From: Bacteroidales bacterium
GTDB taxonomy: Bacteria > Bacteroidota > Bacteroidia > Bacteroidales > P3
Direction: 5' to 3'
DNA: 14,535 bases
Assembly (NCBI GenBank): GCA_017988355.1
Contig: JAGNRX010000008.1
Location: 1-14,535, forward strand
Part shown: positions 1 to 7,434 of the stretch, piece by piece
Layout of the letters: every line of letters starts with the position of its first letter
How positions within the stretch are numbered: the first letter of the stretch is position 1
Program-made: the position numbers and the translations under genes
The notes under the pieces: generated by a model
What the model saw: the letters and a program-made list of their open reading frames with translations, nothing else
What the model was told of the DNA's origin: nothing
Database searches by the model: none

Positions 1-217
1 TTTCAATTCTTGTTCCTCCAGCAGAAGTAATATAATTTTTCACAGCAGCATCTACTGTTGTTGTAAAATCGTAAATTTGATCAATTTCTTCCATAGACAC
101 CTTTTCAATTTTCACTTTAACAGTTTCATCTTGCGAGGTAGTTTTTTTCTCATCTTTTTTTGAGCAAGCAGTCATAACCATTGCTACTGCCATCAATAAA
201 TAAACTATTTTTTTCAT
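1..217 (-). CDS. RND efflux periplasmic adaptor (membrane-fusion lipoprotein), N-terminal part
   Basis: Only the first 72 codons lie in the window; the gene runs off the left edge. The reading begins at ATG 217-215 with MKKIVYLLMAV and continues to a lipobox-like MTAC, so Cys18 is the expected lipidated residue after signal peptidase II cleavage. A short polar linker follows, then a segment (KVKIEKVSMEEIDQIYDF, then VKNYITSAGG) that resembles the start of AcrA/HlyD-type adaptors, where the first beta strand precedes the lipoyl-like hairpin. The adaptor would bridge an inner-membrane RND pump and the outer-membrane channel encoded 53 bp upstream on the same strand. Family assignment rests on a short segment plus the very typical gene order regulator, channel, adaptor. 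The pump gene itself is inferred and not in view. Confidence 0.82.
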   Translation of the reverse strand, partial: MKKIVYLLMAVAMVMTACSKKDEKKTTSQDETVKVKIEKVSMEEIDQIYDFTTTVDAAVKNYITSAGGTRIE

Positions 218-270
218 TGTATTTCTTATATTTTAATTCTTTGTATATTTAATTCTTTTTTTCTTATCAA

Positions 271-1614
271 TTATTGTTGACTACCCATTACTTTTTCTAA
301 ATTAGCTTGAGAAGACAAAAAATTGAATAAGGATTGTTGAAGGTTTAAGCTTGCTTGAGTTAATGAAAGTTCAGAATCGTTTAGTTCTAAAATTGTTCCA
401 GAGCCAACTTGATAACGAACTTTTGCAATTTCGTATCCACGTTGAGCTTGTTTTATTGCGTCTTTATTAACTATCAATTGTTCTTTTGCTGCATTCATTG
501 AATTGATAGCAGCTTTCACCTGTAGGTTTAAACCATCTTTAGCATACTCTCTTTGGATTTCTAAACCTTTAATTGCCATTTCAACTTGTTTAGCCTGATT
601 TACCTTTGTCATACCAGCAAAAAGAGGAACAGTTAATTGAAGTCCAACAGAAGCAGAACCAATCCATGTGTAATCTTTGAACTTAAAATTTTCTGCTTGG
701 GTTTGGTAGATATAACTACCATTTGCAGAAAGCATTGGTAGGTGCTGTGTGTTTATAACTTTCAATTGATTTTTAAGACCTAGAATATTATAATCTAAAA
801 GTTTTAAGTCAGAGTTTTGAGCTAAAATTGAATTATTATTAACTTCAGTAAGAATATTAATGTTGTCATTAAAACTATCTAAATCTTCCTTAATTATTAT
901 ATTTTGTTCTGGAGGTAAGGATAGAATCATTCGTAATTGCATAATAGATAATTCAACTCCATTCTTAGCATTGATAAGCATTGGGTTAAGATTGTTTACG
1001 TTAACTTGAGCTCTAATATAATCGTATTCAGAAACAATTCCTTGTTTGTAGGAGTTCTCAATATTTTTTAAAGTTTCAAGTGCATTAGTATGACTTTGCT
1101 GTAAAACCTTTAATGAACTTTTAGAAAGCAAAACAGTATAGTAAGCATCCTTAACTTGCTTTGTCATCTCAATTTTAGAAGAACGAGATTTTTCTATAAT
1201 GATATCAATATCGTTTTGCTTATTTTTAATGTTTTGCCAAATTGTGAAGTTTATAATTGGGATTTGAGCATTAACACTTCCAACAAATGAGTTTTTGTAA
1301 CCAATTTCCATATATTTTTGACCTCCCATAAGAGCTGCAAAACTTTCTGGCATAAACATAACTTGTTTCATTACGTTGTCAGTATATTGTCCGACAGCAT
1401 TTAAGTTGGGTAATAAGTTGCCAATAGCTTCTTTTCGAGCATAATCAACTCTTTGGATTTCAATTTCAGCAACTTTAATAGTAGGGTTGTTGTCGTGAGC
1501 AATCCTTAAGGCTGTTTCCAAATCTAACTCCAAGGGTGAAGCGACTTGAGCAAAAGTGTTAAGGCTAGCCAGACAAAGTCCTATAAAAGCTAATTTCAAA
1601 AATTTTCTTTTCAT
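271..1614 (-). CDS. TolC-like outer-membrane efflux protein (OEP family)
   Basis: The 447-residue product starts with a signal peptide (MKRKFLKLAFIGLCLASL, likely cut after NTFA-Q) and then shows the OEP pattern of two related halves rich in long amphipathic helices. The first half opens with LELDLETALRIAHDNNPTI, the second reaches its helical end around VRYQVGSGTILELNDSE, a typical near-C-terminal OEP segment. Length fits the family (about 420-480). It would trimerise to form the outer-membrane channel and periplasmic tunnel of a tripartite RND exporter. The ATG lies 14 bp after the TetR stop and is preceded by a purine-rich AGAAGAA, and the adaptor begins 53 bp downstream, so the three genes are almost certainly one transcript. 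Substrate cannot be read from the sequence. Confidence 0.92.
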   Translation of the reverse strand: MKRKFLKLAFIGLCLASLNTFAQVASPLELDLETALRIAHDNNPTIKVAEIEIQRVDYARKEAIGNLLPNLNAVGQYTDNVMKQVMFMPESFAALMGGQKYMEIGYKNSFVGSVNAQIPIINFTIWQNIKNKQNDIDIIIEKSRSSKIEMTKQVKDAYYTVLLSKSSLKVLQQSHTNALETLKNIENSYKQGIVSEYDYIRAQVNVNNLNPMLINAKNGVELSIMQLRMILSLPPEQNIIIKEDLDSFNDNINILTEVNNNSILAQNSDLKLLDYNILGLKNQLKVINTQHLPMLSANGSYIYQTQAENFKFKDYTWIGSASVGLQLTVPLFAGMTKVNQAKQVEMAIKGLEIQREYAKDGLNLQVKAAINSMNAAKEQLIVNKDAIKQAQRGYEIAKVRYQVGSGTILELNDSELSLTQASLNLQQSLFNFLSSQANLEKVMGSQQ

Positions 1615-1628
1615 TTCTTCTTTTAATA

Positions 1629-2246
1629 TTATTTTTTTAAAAAGATGTCTTTATATTTGTCAATAATTTCAATCCCTTTTGTAGTTGAAACTCCCCTCAT
1701 AATAATAAATATATGCATCATCGCAATTTCTATTAGGCTATGATTAGGGTTTTGTATCATATATTCATTTTTTGAACAGTAAAACAAGTTGAGTTGAATC
1801 ATACTATTTAAAAGATCAAAATTTATATCGTCAAGTACTAAATTGTCTTCTAACGCATTTAACAGCAATTTATTTCTTAATTCTTTCTGAAAATTAATAT
1901 GCCTTTCAAAGGTCTTTTGATAAATTTCTGGATAGTATTTATTTAAATCTTTAATGTAATCGTACTTAATTGTATGAATAGAGCTATTTGCTTTTTTCAG
2001 CATTAAGAGTATTGAAACAAGAGAGTTTTCGGAGGTCTCAACAATCTTATAACTATCAATAACTGCTTTTTCAAAATTCATATTAAAACAATTTTCCAAT
2101 AAACTACTTTTATCTTTAAATTGTTCATAGAGGGTTCGTTTCGATATACCAAGGTTATTTGCAATTTCATCCATTGTAAGTAGCCTACAACTTTTGATTT
2201 TCAACAATCCATTGGTTTCATTAATTATTCTTTCCTTTAGTTCCAT
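1629..2246 (-). CDS. TetR/AcrR-family transcriptional regulator of the efflux operon
   Basis: Starting at ATG 2246 the product has 205 residues. The N-terminal DNA-binding domain (about residues 5-50) shows the TetR helix-turn-helix, with TMDEIANNLGISKRTLYEQF followed by KDKSSLL. The rest is an all-helical ligand-binding domain ending in a RGVSTTKGIEIID stretch typical of Bacteroidota efflux regulators. The reading frame is open back to a TTG at 2297, but that TTG is the -33 element of a canonical promoter whose -7 box (2268-2275) lies inside the extra codons, so the ATG at 2246 is preferred. Being first in the operon, it probably represses itself together with the channel, adaptor and pump, released by an unknown ligand. 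Confidence 0.9.
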   Translation of the reverse strand: MELKERIINETNGLLKIKSCRLLTMDEIANNLGISKRTLYEQFKDKSSLLENCFNMNFEKAVIDSYKIVETSENSLVSILLMLKKANSSIHTIKYDYIKDLNKYYPEIYQKTFERHINFQKELRNKLLLNALEDNLVLDDINFDLLNSMIQLNLFYCSKNEYMIQNPNHSLIEIAMMHIFIIMRGVSTTKGIEIIDKYKDIFLKK

Positions 2247-2267
2247 GTTCGTATTTGAATCAGTTTG

Positions 2268-2297
2268 CAAAGGTATAGAAAACTTTTGAAACGACAA
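2268..2297 (-). promoter_or_regulatory. Bacteroidota-type promoter of the TetR-efflux operon
   Basis: Read on the minus strand, TTG (2297-2295) is followed after 19 bases by TACCTTTG (2275-2268), matching the Bacteroidota consensus TTG-N19/20-TAnnTTTG. Transcription would start about 5 bases downstream, leaving a leader of roughly 15 bases before ATG 2246. An imperfect inverted repeat (CAAAGGT 2268-2274 and ACTTTTG 2282-2288, one mismatch) overlaps the -7 box and could be the regulator's operator; this last point is only a suggestion. Confidence 0.7.
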
Positions 2298-2436
2298 TAG
2301 TTTTGTGGTTTTATTTCTTAAAAATATCTTTTAGAACTAAAACTTACTCTTATATAATGATGTTCTTGAAAAGGGAAATTAAGAAAAGAAAAATTGTATT
2401 ATCATAAGATAATCAATGGTTTGGAAAAGTGCAAAA

Positions 2437-2557
2437 TGAAACGCTGTTTTAGAAAATTAAAACGCTGTAATAATTTCTTGAATCAAAGAAAGAAAAAATT
2501 AAAACAGCGTTTCAGTAAATTGAAACAAAGAGTTGAGAAAAATGATACTTTGTTTTG
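2437..2557. repeat. 21-bp phased array of 15-bp near-palindromic cores (array A)
   Basis: TGAAAC-like hexamers begin at 2437, 2458, 2479, 2500 and 2521, each exactly 21 bp apart, with a degenerate sixth at 2543. Each unit is a 15-bp core of form TGAAWC-N3-GWTTCA or a decayed version, plus a 6-bp AT-rich linker. The core at 2500-2514 is the exact reverse complement of the core at 2437-2451, so a perfect 15-bp inverted repeat with a 48-base spacer exists. An 8-bp hairpin (AAACAAAG 2523-2530 with CTTTGTTT 2548-2555) lies next to the thioesterase stop. The array fills most of the 315-bp gap between the thioesterase stop and the TetR start. The same units occur at 11139-11258. Function unknown. 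Confidence 0.8.
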
Positions 2558-2561
2558 TCTT

Positions 2562-2996
2562 TTAATTTCTTGTTTTAAGGAGTTTTATTGCTTTTTCTTG
2601 AAGAGCTATCTCTTCTTCTGTTTCTGCAATAATATTCAAATTATGAGGCGTTGCCTTTGAATTTTTATCAACAAAGCAAAATGTTATAAAACCATCTAAG
2701 CGTTTAATCTCTAAAGTTTGAATTTCATGAACCTTAGTATAAACAGTAATTGTTGTTTTTCCAGCATGAACGATCCTACTTTCAAATCCCAGAATATTTC
2801 CTAATCTCATAGGATTTAGGAACTCAAGCCCATGAACTTTTAGGCAAACTGTATGCTTTGGGTCTAACTTACTCGCTGCTCCAATAAAAGCAGACTCAAC
2901 AAACCATTCACAGCAGCGACCAGCAAATAAAGTTCCGTGATGATTCAAATCCTCAGACTTTATCATCTTATAATTAACAATTTTTTCTAAACTCAT
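2562..2996 (-). CDS. acyl-CoA thioesterase, hotdog fold (YciA/BACH-like)
   Basis: A 144-residue single hotdog-domain protein. The diagnostic N-terminal segment NHHGTLFAG (residues 18-26) corresponds to the conserved N-x-x-G-x-x-F-x-G of acyl-CoA thioesterases, and FLNPMRLGNILGFESRIVHAG provides the usual F-x-x-P-x-x-x-G-d strand. The acidic residue on the central helix is Glu34 (WFVES), one position later than the Asp of classical YciA, as far as a hand alignment can tell. It would hydrolyse acyl-CoA in the cytoplasm as an oligomer; chain-length preference cannot be inferred. It is monocistronic, divergent from the kinase gene, with its own -7 box 31 bp before the ATG. Confidence 0.85.
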   Translation of the reverse strand: MSLEKIVNYKMIKSEDLNHHGTLFAGRCCEWFVESAFIGAASKLDPKHTVCLKVHGLEFLNPMRLGNILGFESRIVHAGKTTITVYTKVHEIQTLEIKRLDGFITFCFVDKNSKATPHNLNIIAETEEEIALQEKAIKLLKTRN

Positions 2997-3027
2997 AATA
3001 ATTGATTTTAAGTTGAATTTCAGACTG

Positions 3028-3035
3028 CAAAAGTA
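3028..3035 (-). promoter_or_regulatory. -7 promoter element of the thioesterase gene
   Basis: TACTTTTG on the minus strand matches TAnnTTTG and lies 31 bp before ATG 2996. No clear TTG is found at the -33 distance, so this rests on the -7 box and its position in a divergent intergenic gap. Confidence 0.45.
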
Positions 3036-3075
3036 TATTTTTTTCAGACTATTACCATAATAATAATAAATTTTC

Positions 3076-3083
3076 TATCTTTG
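3076..3083 (+). promoter_or_regulatory. -7 promoter element of the deoxynucleoside kinase-kdsB run
   Basis: TATCTTTG matches TAnnTTTG and lies 31 bp before ATG 3115, mirrored by the thioesterase element 40 bp away. The -33 region has no clear TTG. Confidence 0.5.
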
Positions 3084-3114
3084 TAAGTTAATTAAAATAT
3101 AAAAACGAAATACT

Positions 3115-3729
3115 ATGCATGTTGCAATTGCTGGAAACATAGGTAGCGGAAAGACTACACTAACAGAGCTATTAGCAAAACAGTTCAAATGGAACCCAAT
3201 GTTTGAACAAGTAGATGATAACCCTTATCTTGCTAATTTTTATGATGATATGCGTAGATGGAGCTTTAATCTACAGATTTATTTTCTTAATAAACGTTTT
3301 CGTAGTTTAATTGACCATAGAAAAAAACACAAGAATATAATCCAAGATAGAACCCTTTACGAGGATGCTTATATATTTGCTCCCAACCTACATGCAATGG
3401 GACTTATGGCAACCAAAGACTATGAGACCTATCTTGATTTATTTGAGTTGATTAATTCATTTATTGAACCACCAGAACTATTAATATATCTAAAAGCTTC
3501 AGTTCCTACCCTTATTAATAATATTCAAAAACGAGGAAGAGAATATGAAAATTCAATAAGATTAGACTATATAACCTCTCTAAATGAAAGATATGATAGG
3601 TGGATTAATGAATATAAAGAAGGTAAGCTTTTGATAATTGATATTGACAATATTGATTTTTCAACCAATAAATCTGATTTGGGACTTATTATTGATAAAA
3701 TAAATGCTGAAATTAATGGGTTATTCTAA
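3115..3729 (+). CDS. deoxynucleoside kinase (dNK/dGK-dCK family)
   Basis: The 204-residue product opens directly with a P-loop, GNIGSGKTT (residues 7-15). It carries the family's DR motif as QDRTLYED (Asp78-Arg79) and an arginine-rich lid RGREYE (residues 140-145) that contacts the donor phosphates. Length is normal for bacterial deoxynucleoside kinases. The enzyme phosphorylates deoxynucleosides with ATP in nucleotide salvage; the preferred base (purine is common in these small bacterial members) cannot be fixed by eye. Its last codons overlap the start of kdsB by 14-26 bases, implying translational coupling, although the two pathways are unrelated. Confidence 0.92.
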   Translation: MHVAIAGNIGSGKTTLTELLAKQFKWNPMFEQVDDNPYLANFYDDMRRWSFNLQIYFLNKRFRSLIDHRKKHKNIIQDRTLYEDAYIFAPNLHAMGLMATKDYETYLDLFELINSFIEPPELLIYLKASVPTLINNIQKRGREYENSIRLDYITSLNERYDRWINEYKEGKLLIIDIDNIDFSTNKSDLGLIIDKINAEINGLF

Positions 3730-4489
3730 TCAAAAAATATTAGGAGTTATTCCTGCAAGATATGCCTCAAGTCGTTTCCCTGCAAAGCCATTAGCTAAAA
3801 TTGGAGGTGTTGAAATGGTTGTTTGCGTGTGTAAAAGGGTTGTTGAAAGTGGATTGTTTGACAAGGTTGTTGTTGCAACTGATAGCAGAAAGATTTTTGA
3901 TATTGTAAATTCTTATGGATATCAAGCCATAATGACCGATGAAAACCATAGTTGCGGAACAGAAAGAGTGGAAGAGGCTTTAAAAATTATCGAACAAACA
4001 GAAGGAGAGTATGATATTGTGGTTAATATTCAAGGAGATGAACCTTTAATTAAGAAAGAACAGCTTCATTCAGCTCTTATTCCTTTCAAAGACTCACACA
4101 CTCAAATATCAACACTTTGCAAAATGATTGAGGACAAAGAATCCCTTTCCTCTCCAAATGTTGTTAAGGTTGTGTTTGACTATGATTTTAACGCACTCTA
4201 TTTCTCAAGATCAATAATACCTTTTAGCAGGGATGAAACACTTGAATACTCAATTGCAAAGGGAAACTACTATAAACACATTGGATTATATGCATATAGG
4301 TCAAGCGTATTAAAGGAATTGGTTAAACTCTACTCCTCAAGACTAGAGAAAATGGAATCCTTAGAGCAGCTTAGATGGTTAGAGGAAGGGTATAAAATCA
4401 AGGTATCAATAACAGAATTTGAAAGCATAGGAGTAGATACACCAGAGGACTTAGAAAAAGTAAATAATACATTATTGAAACGCAATTGA
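3704..4489 (+). CDS. kdsB: 3-deoxy-manno-octulosonate cytidylyltransferase (CMP-Kdo synthetase)
   Basis: The product activates Kdo with CTP to CMP-Kdo for lipid A-core assembly. Visible family features are VIPARYASSRFPAKPL (nucleotide-binding loop, residues 15-30), VVVATDSRKI, HSCGTERVEEA, and NIQGDEPLI (Asp112 region, Mg/CTP binding). The length of about 260 residues is usual. The start could be ATG 3704 or ATG 3716; both overlap the kinase gene, and the later one gives a length closer to typical KdsB, while the earlier one has a slightly more A-rich upstream stretch. The gene implies a Kdo-containing LPS or lipooligosaccharide in this organism. Confidence 0.95.
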   Translation: MLKLMGYSNQKILGVIPARYASSRFPAKPLAKIGGVEMVVCVCKRVVESGLFDKVVVATDSRKIFDIVNSYGYQAIMTDENHSCGTERVEEALKIIEQTEGEYDIVVNIQGDEPLIKKEQLHSALIPFKDSHTQISTLCKMIEDKESLSSPNVVKVVFDYDFNALYFSRSIIPFSRDETLEYSIAKGNYYKHIGLYAYRSSVLKELVKLYSSRLEKMESLEQLRWLEEGYKIKVSITEFESIGVDTPEDLEKVNNTLLKRN

Positions 4490-4565
4490 AAATTAAACGT
4501 AATATATAACCTTAGATAATGTTTAGCCAATAATAACGATATAAATAATTAAAAAAGATAATAAT

Positions 4566-6137
4566 ATGAATGTTTCAGCAAATCTATTAGAGTATTTAAA
4601 GAAGAATGATAGAGCGGAATTAACTGGGATAGGGACTTTTCGAGTGGAATATACCCCTGCATCCATTAGTCCTATTACTAATACTTTAACACCTCCAAGC
4701 CGAATAATAACATTTTCAAATGAAATAAATAATGACTTGGGTTTTGTTCAAGAACTATCAAAGAAAGAGTTTATTTCTCTTGAAACATCATTGAAATGGA
4801 TTAAACAATATTCTGATAGTGTAAAGGAGAAAGTTGAAAAATCTAATTCCTGTAAATTAGGAGAAATAGGTGTTTTGACAAAAGGATTAAGCTCAGGTTA
4901 TATCTTTACTCCAACCTCAGGTCTCAACCTTCTTGACAGTGCTTTTGCTTTTTCAACAATAAAGTCTGTTAAAACATTCGACCAAGGTGATTATATAAAA
5001 CCAATTGTTACTAAAGAGCCTCTTGATGAATTGCCAAAAGAAGGAAAAGTAGATTTTGAAGACAAGCCAATACAATCTATTGTTGTTGGAACTTCTTTTT
5101 CAGACCAAGACCAAAGTCCTCTAAATGCAATAAAAGAGAAATACGAGCAAACGCCTCAAACAGAAACTCAAGAGAAAATTGATTATTCCATCGATTTAGA
5201 ACAAGAAAAGACTAAAGAGATTGTCTTTGAGGAAAGAGAAGATTTTCAAAGAGATATTGAAATAATGGAAGAAGCTCGGAAAGAAGTTCAAGAAAGGTTA
5301 GATAAAATAAAAGAAGATAAAGAAGAAGAGCTAGGTGAAAATGAGGGTATGGATGCTAACGATAGTGATGCCTTTAATTATAGAAATAGCAAGAAGTTCA
5401 GGAAAAACGTTAAAAAGAGAAGGAAATCAGATAAGAAAGAACGCAAGGAAAGAAGGAAAAGAAATAAAAAAACTTGGTTAATTCTTTCACTAATTGTTTT
5501 ATTAGCTTTATTAGCTTCTGGATTCTTAGTTCTTGCTCATTATATGTGTTGGACCAAAAACATAGAAGCACTAAAACCAATAACTGAAAAACTGAATAAC
5601 TACATAACTCCAAAATGTGAATCTGAGAAAAAAACAATTCTTATCCCTGTTCAAACTAAAACCACTCAAATTGAAGAAACTCCAATTGAAGAAACTATTA
5701 CCAGTGAAATAGCTCCTATTAAAGAAATAACAATTAAAGAAATTAAAACAGAAGTTCAGACTCCTACGAAGCCAATTCAACCTAAAAAAGAAATAGTTGT
5801 AAAAGAAAAACCGTTAAAGCCAACCGGAGAAAAAGATAACCCACCAGTACCAACACCAGAAATAGATTATTCTAAGCCAGTTCTAATGCAACCAGTTTCT
5901 CGACTTGGATTTGATGTTGTGGGAGGAACTTATGATAATCTTGCTAATGCTCAACAATCAGCAAGAAAGGCAAGGAGTTTAGGTTATGATAGCTATATAG
6001 TTTCAAAATCACAAGATGATAAAACCAAGTATTATGTTAGCTATGGTTCAAGAAGAACAATGGGAGAAGCAAATGCATTTATGAGTTCAATAATCAAAAA
6101 GCATGGTGATTCAGGTTATTATATTATATCTCGTTAA
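4566..6137 (+). CDS. HU-CCDC81-SPOR membrane protein
   Basis: A 523-residue single-pass protein. Residues 1-60 and about 65-140 look like the paired HU-like (CCDC81-type) domains found in Bacteroidota. An acidic, coiled-coil-prone stretch follows (190-260), then a very basic segment of Lys and Arg (275-302), one transmembrane helix (303-326, TWLILSLIVLLALLASGFLV), a Thr/Glu/Pro-rich periplasmic linker (355-435), and a C-terminal SPOR domain (about 440-523) with the pattern GGTYDNLANAQQSARKARSLG. SPOR domains bind denuded glycan at division sites. The layout places the HU part in the cytoplasm and SPOR in the periplasm, so a role at the septum, possibly linked to chromosome or cytoskeleton, is inferred. 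It lies 76 bp after kdsB and 43 bp before the M16 gene. Confidence 0.85.
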   Translation: MNVSANLLEYLKKNDRAELTGIGTFRVEYTPASISPITNTLTPPSRIITFSNEINNDLGFVQELSKKEFISLETSLKWIKQYSDSVKEKVEKSNSCKLGEIGVLTKGLSSGYIFTPTSGLNLLDSAFAFSTIKSVKTFDQGDYIKPIVTKEPLDELPKEGKVDFEDKPIQSIVVGTSFSDQDQSPLNAIKEKYEQTPQTETQEKIDYSIDLEQEKTKEIVFEEREDFQRDIEIMEEARKEVQERLDKIKEDKEEELGENEGMDANDSDAFNYRNSKKFRKNVKKRRKSDKKERKERRKRNKKTWLILSLIVLLALLASGFLVLAHYMCWTKNIEALKPITEKLNNYITPKCESEKKTILIPVQTKTTQIEETPIEETITSEIAPIKEITIKEIKTEVQTPTKPIQPKKEIVVKEKPLKPTGEKDNPPVPTPEIDYSKPVLMQPVSRLGFDVVGGTYDNLANAQQSARKARSLGYDSYIVSKSQDDKTKYYVSYGSRRTMGEANAFMSSIIKKHGDSGYYIISR

Positions 6138-6180
6138 TAGATTCTTATCATACTAAATTACTAATTAGAAAAAGAAACTT

Positions 6181-7422
6181 GTGCAATTAGAATCAGAACT
6201 AGCCTATAGTCAACATAAACTATCAAACGGAATTAGACTTATCCACCGCTCGACCTATTCTCCAATTGCACATACTGCAATAGTTATCAATGTAGGCTCA
6301 AGAGACGAACAACCTCAAGAATATGGATTAGCACACTTCATTGAGCATTCTATTTTCAAAGGAACAGATAAAAGAAAAAGCGTTCATATATTAAATAGGA
6401 TAGATGGAGTAGGAGGAGAGTTAAATGCTTTCACTACAAAAGAAGAAACCTGTATATATGCAAGTTTTCTAAATAATTACCACGATAGAGTTCTTGAATT
6501 GTTCTCCGATATAGTATTTCACTCTGTTTTTCCTCAAAAAGAAATCGATAAAGAAAAGATAGTAGTTATAGATGAAATCAATTCCTACGAGGATAACCCA
6601 TCTGAGTTAATCTTTGATGATTTTGAGAAACTAGTATTCGGTAATCACGGATTAGGTCGTTATATTTTAGGAACACCAACTCAGGTAATGAATTTTTCGA
6701 CTGAGCAAATCAAAAACTTTGTAAAAAGGACCTATTCTCCAAATTCAATTGTAATTTCAACAATTGGAGCCATCGACTTTGATAAGTGGGTAGAGAAATG
6801 TGAAAAATACTTTGGTCATATAGAGGAAGACAATAAACAAATAACAAGAACACCCTTCAAAAACTATAAACCAAAAACTAAAATCATATCTCGTGATACT
6901 TACCAAGCACATGTTGTTTTAGGAAACACAGCATTCAGTTATAAAAATAAGCATAAATTAGCCTTTTCCTTGCTTAACAATATTATAGGCGGGCCTGCAA
7001 TGAATTCTCGTCTTAATATGAAAATTAGAGAGAAATTTGGCTTCACTTACGCCTTAGAGTCAAACTACACAGCCTATTCAGATGTTGGGCTATTTACGGT
7101 CTATGCTGCCACAGATGAAAAATATATCGATAAAACAATAAATCTTATTGAAAATGAGTTAGAATACTATTGTAATAATAAAATTAAACCATTAACTCTA
7201 AAACAAGCAAAACAACAATTGATAGGTCAATTAGCCATTCAATACGAGAATAATCAAAATGAAGTTTTGTCTATGGGTAAATCAATCTTAAACTACAATA
7301 GGATAGACACACTCAAAACAACAAACAAAGAAATAGAATCAATTACTGCTGAAGAAATTCAAGAAGTAGCACAAATAGTATTTAGAAAAGATAGATATTC
7401 AAAAATCAAATATATAAATTAA
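6181..7422 (+). CDS. M16-family zinc metallopeptidase (processing-protease-like)
   Basis: The 413-residue protein has the inverted zinc motif HFIEH (His52, Glu55, His56) and a downstream Glu132 in IDEINSYEDNP, the expected spacing for the third ligand. An M16 C-terminal half follows, with the region ending GGPAMNSRLNMKIREKFGF around the conserved substrate-binding segment. The length equals one two-domain M16 subunit. No signal peptide is seen, suggesting a cytoplasmic peptidase of short peptides or a processing enzyme. Translation begins at GTG 6181 after an A/G-rich AGAAAAAGAAA; no ATG in frame fits better, since the first family strand (HKLSNGIRLIHR) starts by residue 12. The stop is 12 bp before the S46 peptidase gene, so the two are very likely co-transcribed. 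Confidence 0.92.
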   Translation: MQLESELAYSQHKLSNGIRLIHRSTYSPIAHTAIVINVGSRDEQPQEYGLAHFIEHSIFKGTDKRKSVHILNRIDGVGGELNAFTTKEETCIYASFLNNYHDRVLELFSDIVFHSVFPQKEIDKEKIVVIDEINSYEDNPSELIFDDFEKLVFGNHGLGRYILGTPTQVMNFSTEQIKNFVKRTYSPNSIVISTIGAIDFDKWVEKCEKYFGHIEEDNKQITRTPFKNYKPKTKIISRDTYQAHVVLGNTAFSYKNKHKLAFSLLNNIIGGPAMNSRLNMKIREKFGFTYALESNYTAYSDVGLFTVYAATDEKYIDKTINLIENELEYYCNNKIKPLTLKQAKQQLIGQLAIQYENNQNEVLSMGKSILNYNRIDTLKTTNKEIESITAEEIQEVAQIVFRKDRYSKIKYIN

Positions 7423-7434
7423 AAACAAATAAAG

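Noticed and set aside
2437..2557. CRISPR array.
   Set aside because: The 21-bp units have no unique spacers of constant size, the linkers are 6 bp AT-rich, units occur in both orientations, and there are no cas genes nearby.
2394..2660. Open frame of 88 codons on the plus strand through array A.
   Set aside because: It starts outside the repeats, ends antisense to the thioesterase gene and has Phe/Cys-rich low-complexity sequence after the heptads. Its openness is explained by the 21-bp period. It is kept only as a hypothesis in the findings.
4476..4498. Third copy of the repeat at the kdsB stop (TGAAACGC then GAAAATTAAA).
   Set aside because: Only 8 exact bases of a core plus AT-rich similarity, and no in-phase next unit 21 bp on. 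Probably chance in AT-rich coding sequence.
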